A DNA stretch of 64,000 nt from Rhizobiales bacterium Y(2018) (GTDB lineage: Bacteria; Pseudomonadota; Alphaproteobacteria; Rhizobiales; Aestuariivirgaceae): assembly GCA_005502925.1 (NCBI GenBank), contig SCPD01000004.1:248001-312000 (forward strand), in the 5' to 3' direction. Within the stretch, counting starts at the first letter, position 1; every line of letters starts with the position of its first letter. This document shows, piece by piece, positions 59,457 through 64,000 of the stretch. Below the pieces are notes generated by a model. That model had not been told where the DNA came from, made no database searches, and saw nothing but the letters and a program-made list of their open reading frames with translations. The position numbers were made by a program, and so were the translations under genes.

Positions 59457-60926
59457 TTATTTTCCGTTGATCTGGTTTCGATGTTCCGAAGCAGTCGGCA
59501 AAGTCAGCGGCGCCAGCTCCACCAGCTTGCGCCGGCGCGGATCGTTCTCGCTGATCCGCGCCAGTGCGAAACGCTGCGCCTCGGCAAGCGCTTGGGCGGC
59601 CGCGTCATAATCGAGATGAACCGGGCGCCCCTTCTCCACCACGCGATCGCCATCGACATAGACGGCCTCGATGGCGCGCTCCGCCGCGCAATGAAGGAGA
59701 TTGCGCAACGGATCATAGACCGGCTGCATGGCGGGATGCTGGAGATCGACGATGACGAAATCCGCTTTCGCCTTGGCGGTCACGCGGCCGATATCGTCGC
59801 GCCCCAGCGCCTTGGCGCCGGCGAGCGTCGCCATGTCGAACACGTCGCCCGTCGCGACATCGGCGAAACTCTTGCCCGCGATGCGCCCGCAGATCAGCGC
59901 TTGCCGCATCTCCTCGATCATATTGTAGGGATAGCTGTCGGTGCCGAGCGCCACATTGACGCCCTGGCGGCGATAGGCGCCGATCGATTCCAGCACCATG
60001 CCGCTTCTGGCGAAGGTGACCGGGCAATGGGCGACATTGGTGCGATATTCGGCAAGGAGATCGACATCGCGCCGCGTCCGCTGGCGCGTCCAGCTGTGGC
60101 TGTCGATGAAGATGCAATGGCCAATGATGAGATTATCGGCGAGCAGATCGAGCTCTTCGAGATATTGCACGGCGGTGAGTCCGGTGCGGCGTAAAAGCTC
60201 CTCGTGCTCGGTCATGGTCTGCGCCGCATGGACGGTGATCGGCACACCCCGCGAGCGTGCCGCCTGCATCGCGTCCTGAAGCAGCTCAGCCGAGCAGGTC
60301 TCGATCTGGGACGGCGAGACCACACCGCCGAGCCGGCCCGACGGATGGGCGCGTGCCTCATCGACGACGGCGAGCGCGCGGGTGAAGGCTTCGCGGCCAC
60401 GGGCCTTGTCCCAGTGGAAATCGAGACGGTGGCTCACCTCGACATGCCATTGCGCCTCGCGGAAGCCCGGCGCCACATAGGCGCGCGCCCCGCTCTTGGC
60501 CAAAGTCGGCAGCCATGTCTCATGCGGCCCGGCAATGTCGACCAGCGTCGTGACGCCGCTGCGCAGGAGATCGCCCAGCATCACTGTCAGCGACGCCTCG
60601 ACCGCCTCCGAGCTGATTTCGATCAGGTTCGAATATTCATAAAGCGCATTGCCCCAGAGCGCCGGTGTGCCCATGTCGTTGAAGATGCCCTTGGCGACCG
60701 GCTCCTCGCCCGAATGGCAATGAACATTGACGAAGCCCGGCATAACCATCTTGCCGCGCCCGGAAATCTCCGTCTCGAAAGCGCCCTCATAACGCCCGCC
60801 GACCTGAATGAAGCCGGTTCGATCGAAGGCGACATCGCCATCGGACAGATAGGCATGGGCCTTTCGCGTGGCATCAAAAGCGACGACGCGCTCGGCATTG
60901 CGGATGACAGTGATGTGGCTAGTCAT
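59457..60926 (-). CDS. amidohydrolase/deaminase of the TRZ/ATZ-SsnA type
   Basis: A 489-residue metal-dependent hydrolase of the amidohydrolase superfamily. Metal ligands are H69-x-H71 in FVNVHCHSGEE, the His in ITVHAAQTM, the His in IIGHCIFID and the Asp in ALGTDSYPYN; an N-terminal beta segment and C-terminal strand complete the urease-like fold. Members deaminate or dechlorinate N-heterocycles (guanine, cytosine, triazines). It overlaps the Aap-type permease gene by eight bases, tying hydrolysis to uptake. The substrate is unknown but probably N-heterocyclic. Confidence 0.93.
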   Translation of the reverse strand: MTSHITVIRNAERVVAFDATRKAHAYLSDGDVAFDRTGFIQVGGRYEGAFETEISGRGKMVMPGFVNVHCHSGEEPVAKGIFNDMGTPALWGNALYEYSNLIEISSEAVEASLTVMLGDLLRSGVTTLVDIAGPHETWLPTLAKSGARAYVAPGFREAQWHVEVSHRLDFHWDKARGREAFTRALAVVDEARAHPSGRLGGVVSPSQIETCSAELLQDAMQAARSRGVPITVHAAQTMTEHEELLRRTGLTAVQYLEELDLLADNLIIGHCIFIDSHSWTRQRTRRDVDLLAEYRTNVAHCPVTFARSGMVLESIGAYRRQGVNVALGTDSYPYNMIEEMRQALICGRIAGKSFADVATGDVFDMATLAGAKALGRDDIGRVTAKAKADFVIVDLQHPAMQPVYDPLRNLLHCAAERAIEAVYVDGDRVVEKGRPVHLDYDAAAQALAEAQRFALARISENDPRRRKLVELAPLTLPTASEHRNQINGK

Positions 60927-62001
60927 GCGTGGTCCTGTAATAGCGCTCGAGGAAGCGGCTATAGGCGCCCATCAGGGCGCTGAAGGTGAAATAGACAAAG
61001 GCAGCGAAGAGATAGCCTTCCAGCACCGCAATGCCCTGCCAGTCAGGATCGCGCAAGGCCGAGCGCACCGTATCGAGGAAGTCGAGAAGTCCGATGATCG
61101 TGACCAGCGTCGTGTCCTGGAAGAAGCCGATGAACAGCGAGACGAGCGGCGGGATCACCTTCTTCAGGGCCTGCGGCAGCACGATCTTGCGCATGATAAG
61201 CCAGTAATGCAGCCCCAGCGCATTGCCGGCCTCGATCTGCCCCTTGGGGACCGCCTGCAGGCCGCCGCGCACGATCTCGGCGATGTAGGCGGCGGCGAAC
61301 AGGATGATCGCCACCTGGGCGCGCAGCAATTTGTCGATCGTGACGCCTTCCGGCATGAACAGCGGCAGCATCACCGTCGCCAGGAACAGGAGGCTGATCA
61401 ACGGCACGCCGCGCACGATCTCGATGAAGCTGATGGCGAGCACACGGATGGCCGGCAGGTCCGACTGGCGCGCCAGCGCGAGGGCGATGCCGAGCGGCAT
61501 TGCCGCGGCGAGGCCGATGAAGGACAGCATGAAGGACAGCGGCAGGCCGCCCCACTTGGAGCTCGGCACGGCGCTGAGGCCCAACACACCGCCGGCCATC
61601 AGAATGTAGAGCGCCGGAATCAGCACGACGAGCCAGGCGAGGAGCAGTCCTCGGCTCCACAAGCGCGGCACCATCGAGACGAGCGCGGCGCCGAGGAACA
61701 AGAGCAAGGCGGCGAAGGGACGCCACTGCTCTTCGTAAGGATAGAAGCCGAAGATCATGTAGCGGAGCTTCGCACCGAGGAATGGCCAGCAGGCCCCGCT
61801 CCCCACTTTGCAATCAGCCGGCGTACCCGTGAATACGGCGTCGATCAACAGCCAGCCGATGGCGATCTTGGCCAGAAGAGCGAGCGCCAGCACGCAGAAC
61901 ATGGTGATGAGCGCATTGCCCGGTGTTCCAAACAGATTCTTGATCCATGGCCGCGCCCGCCGTGGCGGGCCAAGAGGGACGGACAGCTGAAGCTCGGCCA
62001 T
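60919..62001 (-). CDS. aapM: polar amino acid ABC transporter permease (AapM-like)
   Basis: A 360-residue inner-membrane permease of the HisM/AapM type with an N-terminal extension of two helices before the core domain. The coupling loop AGNALGLHYWLIMRKIVLPQAL is visible, as is GVPLISLLFLATVMLPLF. It pairs with the AapQ-like gene one base upstream. AapJQMP importers take up a broad range of amino acids; this copy may be dedicated to the cluster substrate or its product. Confidence 0.92.
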   Translation of the reverse strand: MAELQLSVPLGPPRRARPWIKNLFGTPGNALITMFCVLALALLAKIAIGWLLIDAVFTGTPADCKVGSGACWPFLGAKLRYMIFGFYPYEEQWRPFAALLLFLGAALVSMVPRLWSRGLLLAWLVVLIPALYILMAGGVLGLSAVPSSKWGGLPLSFMLSFIGLAAAMPLGIALALARQSDLPAIRVLAISFIEIVRGVPLISLLFLATVMLPLFMPEGVTIDKLLRAQVAIILFAAAYIAEIVRGGLQAVPKGQIEAGNALGLHYWLIMRKIVLPQALKKVIPPLVSLFIGFFQDTTLVTIIGLLDFLDTVRSALRDPDWQGIAVLEGYLFAAFVYFTFSALMGAYSRFLERYYRTTHD

Positions 62002-62002
62002 C

Positions 62003-63151
62003 TCAGCGCTCCGTCAGCGCGACGCGCCCATTGTACCAGTTCATGAAGAGCGAGATCGCAACCGAAAGCCCGAGATAGACTGCCATGAAGATGGCGATGG
62101 TCTCAATCGCCTGGCCGGTCTGGTTCATCACGGTGTTGGAGACCATCACCAGGTCGGGATAGCCGATGGCGATGGCGAGCGAGCTGTTCTTGAACACGGT
62201 GAGATAGATATTGGTGAGCGGCGGCACCATCAGCCGCAAAGCCTGCGGCAGGATGACGAGGCGCATCACGCGGCCGCGTTGCAGCCCGAGCGCCGCGGCC
62301 GCTTCCCATTGGCCCTTGTTGATCGCCTGGATGCCGGCGCGGACGATCTCGGCGACGCTCGCCGAGACGCTGAGCGAAAGCCCCACCAGCAAGGCAACGA
62401 ATTCCGGCCTGATATGCAGACCACCAGTGATCCTGAAGCGCCCGGCTTCGGGAACTTCCCACGTGATGGCGACGCCGCCCAGAAGCACCAGTGCCAGCAC
62501 CGGCCCGACAAGGGCAAAGAACGCGACCAGGCCGCCATGGTTCGGCTGTCCGGTTTCGACACGACGGTGCAAAGCGGTGCGGCGGATGAAGAAGGCGGCG
62601 ATGATGCCGAGAATAACGGCCCAACGCAGGAATACGGCGCCCTTCTCGAAAGTGAGGGATGGCAGCACGAGGCCGCTATTGGAGAGATAGACATGCGGCG
62701 CGAGTTCGAGCGCCTCCTTCACCGGCGGCAGCGCCACCAGAAGGATGGCGTACCAGAGGAACAGATAGAGCAGCAGCGGCACGTTGCGCAGCGCTTCCAC
62801 ATAAGAGAGCATCAGGCGTTGCAGCAGCGGGTTGCGCGACATGCGCCCGATGCCGACGAGGAGCCCGATGATCGTTCCGAGGATCGCCGCCAACAGAGAG
62901 ACTTTGACCGTATTGGCGATGCCGACCAGCAGTGCCCGGCCGATCGTATCCGTCTCCTGATAGGGAATGGTTGTTTCGCTGATGATGAAACCGGCTTGGC
63001 GATCGAGATAGCCGAAGCCGGTGGCGATATTCTGCTTGGCGAGATTGTCGCTGACGGTCGCGAACATCAGCCAGCCGGCGATGAGGACGATCCCCACCGC
63101 GCAGAACTGGTAGAACCAGGCGCGGAACCGTTTGTCGTAGAACAGGGTCAT
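62003..63151 (-). CDS. aapQ: polar amino acid ABC transporter permease (AapQ-like)
   Basis: A 382-residue inner-membrane permease. The core domain carries EALRNVPLLLYLFLWY and the coupling loop AALGLQRGRVMRLVILPQAL; the length and the large segment between helices fit AapQ. It lies 46 bp after the binding-protein stop and directly before aapM. No ATPase (aapP) follows, because the amidohydrolase takes that place, so the ATPase must be encoded elsewhere. Confidence 0.92.
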   Translation of the reverse strand: MTLFYDKRFRAWFYQFCAVGIVLIAGWLMFATVSDNLAKQNIATGFGYLDRQAGFIISETTIPYQETDTIGRALLVGIANTVKVSLLAAILGTIIGLLVGIGRMSRNPLLQRLMLSYVEALRNVPLLLYLFLWYAILLVALPPVKEALELAPHVYLSNSGLVLPSLTFEKGAVFLRWAVILGIIAAFFIRRTALHRRVETGQPNHGGLVAFFALVGPVLALVLLGGVAITWEVPEAGRFRITGGLHIRPEFVALLVGLSLSVSASVAEIVRAGIQAINKGQWEAAAALGLQRGRVMRLVILPQALRLMVPPLTNIYLTVFKNSSLAIAIGYPDLVMVSNTVMNQTGQAIETIAIFMAVYLGLSVAISLFMNWYNGRVALTER

Positions 63152-63197
63152 GCGGCAAGGGGCTCGCGCCCCTTATGAGCGCGGCGCGAGCCTCATC

Positions 63198-64000
63198 TCA
63201 GCGGATCGGCGGCGCGTAGAGAAGGCCGCCCGCATTCCATTGCGTATTGGGTCCGCGCGTCATGCCGAGGCGGGTGCCCTGGCCCATATTGCGCTCGAAC
63301 ACCTCGCCATAATTGCCGACGGACTTGATGATGTTGTAGCCCCACTTCTTGTCGAGGCCGAGCATCGGGCCGAGCTCGTCGGTGACGCCCAGCATGCGCT
63401 GGATTTCCGGATCCTCGCTCTTGAGCTTCTCATCGACATTGGCCTGGGTGATGCCCTTCTCCTCGGCGGCCATCAGCATCCATACCGACCACGAGACGAT
63501 GTCGCGCCAGGCGGAATCATTCTGCCGCACGGCCGGCGCCAGCGGTTCCTTCGAGATGGTCTCCGGCAAAAGGATGTAATCGTCGGGATTATTGGCGACG
63601 GCGCGGATCGAAGCCAGATCGGAACGGTCCGAGGAAATCGCCTGGCAGCGGCCGCCAAAGAAGGCGGCGCGGTTCTCGTCCGGGCTTTCGAACACGACGA
63701 GCTCGAACTTGGCGCCGAGAGTGCGGAAGAAATCGCTCAGGTTCTGCGCTGTGGTGGTGCCGGGCAGCGTGCAGATCGCCGCATCCTGCAGTTCCTTGGC
63801 GCTCGCGACGCCGAGGCTCTTCGCCACCATGAGGCCCTGGCCGTCGTAGAAGACGGTCGGCCCGAAATCGAGGCCGAGCGAGGCCTCGCGCGTATAAGTG
63901 AGCGTCGTCTGGCGCGACAGCACGTCGACCTCGCCCGACTGCACCGCCTGGAACCGCGTATTGATATTGGTCGGGACGAAATCGACCTTGTCACCATCGC
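63198..64000 (-). CDS. aapJ: amino acid ABC transporter binding protein (AapJ-like), N-terminus outside the window
   Basis: The C-terminal 266 or so residues of a family 3 solute-binding protein. INTRFQAVQSGEVDVLSRQTT, the FYDGQGLMV segment and the ending GPNTQWNAGGLLYAPPIR are typical of AapJ. The frame runs off the right edge, so signal peptide and start are not seen. It is first in the order aapJ, aapQ, aapM, amidohydrolase. Confidence 0.93.
   Translation of the reverse strand, partial: DGDKVDFVPTNINTRFQAVQSGEVDVLSRQTTLTYTREASLGLDFGPTVFYDGQGLMVAKSLGVASAKELQDAAICTLPGTTTAQNLSDFFRTLGAKFELVVFESPDENRAAFFGGRCQAISSDRSDLASIRAVANNPDDYILLPETISKEPLAPAVRQNDSAWRDIVSWSVWMLMAAEEKGITQANVDEKLKSEDPEIQRMLGVTDELGPMLGLDKKWGYNIIKSVGNYGEVFERNMGQGTRLGMTRGPNTQWNAGGLLYAPPIR

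Overview
The window reads as a GC-rich alphaproteobacterial chromosome, most likely order Hyphomicrobiales (Rhizobiales). This rests on the GC-rich coding style, two EcfG-type promoter matches beside typical general-stress genes, an alphaproteobacterial-style Zur palindrome, Aap/Pot-type ABC transporters, a DUF1127 gene divergent from a LysR gene, and dispersed intergenic palindromes. I see no rRNA, tRNA, CRISPR array, phage gene, transposase or origin.

Layout. 0-4.2 kb is a stress block: zinc-ribbon protein, Hsp20 operon behind a heat-shock promoter and a ROSE-like leader, MgtC-family protein, two stacked receiver-only response regulators, CsbD, and two small overlapping hypotheticals. 4.2-5.0 kb is non-coding with inverted dispersed repeats. 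5.0-13.7 kb holds a cupin/AhpD pair facing a MocR regulator, an aminotransferase and acyl-CoA dehydrogenase, a PuuD-like peptidase, a haloacid dehalogenase, and a cobalt-type nitrile hydratase with its accessory gene. 13.7-19.5 kb has DUF1127/LysR, CcdA, and a metal operon behind a perfect 19-bp Zur-box-like palindrome (ZnuA, DUF1007, His-rich Ni/Co-type permease, degenerate PCuAC), then a lipoprotein.

19.6-33.7 kb is a nitrogen-catabolic block: Fe-alcohol dehydrogenase, aldehyde dehydrogenase, PuuA-like glutamine synthetase, ethanolamine-type permease, N-formylglutamate amidohydrolase-like hydrolase, RpiR regulator, GMC oxidoreductase, two aminotransferases, a second glutamine synthetase and a thiolase. 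Together they can be read as a gamma-glutamylation route for an amino alcohol (inference). 33.8-45.1 kb carries NhaD, a YqhA-type protein, a proline-racemase-superfamily enzyme with altered catalytic positions, regulators and their targets, an L,D-transpeptidase, and small enzymes.

45.1-64 kb is the most distinctive part. It contains an HpaB-type flavin monooxygenase, M20 deacylase, quinone-oxidoreductase-like enzyme, RidA, DUF1028, LysR, a type II dehydroquinase-like protein lacking two catalytic residues, a GhrA-like reductase, and a flavin reductase fused to a LysR effector-binding domain with no DNA-binding domain. A Pot-type ABC transporter with tandemly duplicated binding proteins, an amidohydrolase and an Aap-type ABC transporter follow. 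I propose an uncharacterised catabolic system, perhaps for an N-heteroaromatic or N-acylated aromatic compound, in which substrate gates the reductase through a domain shared with the local regulator. Gene identities are well supported; the substrate and the gating are inference.
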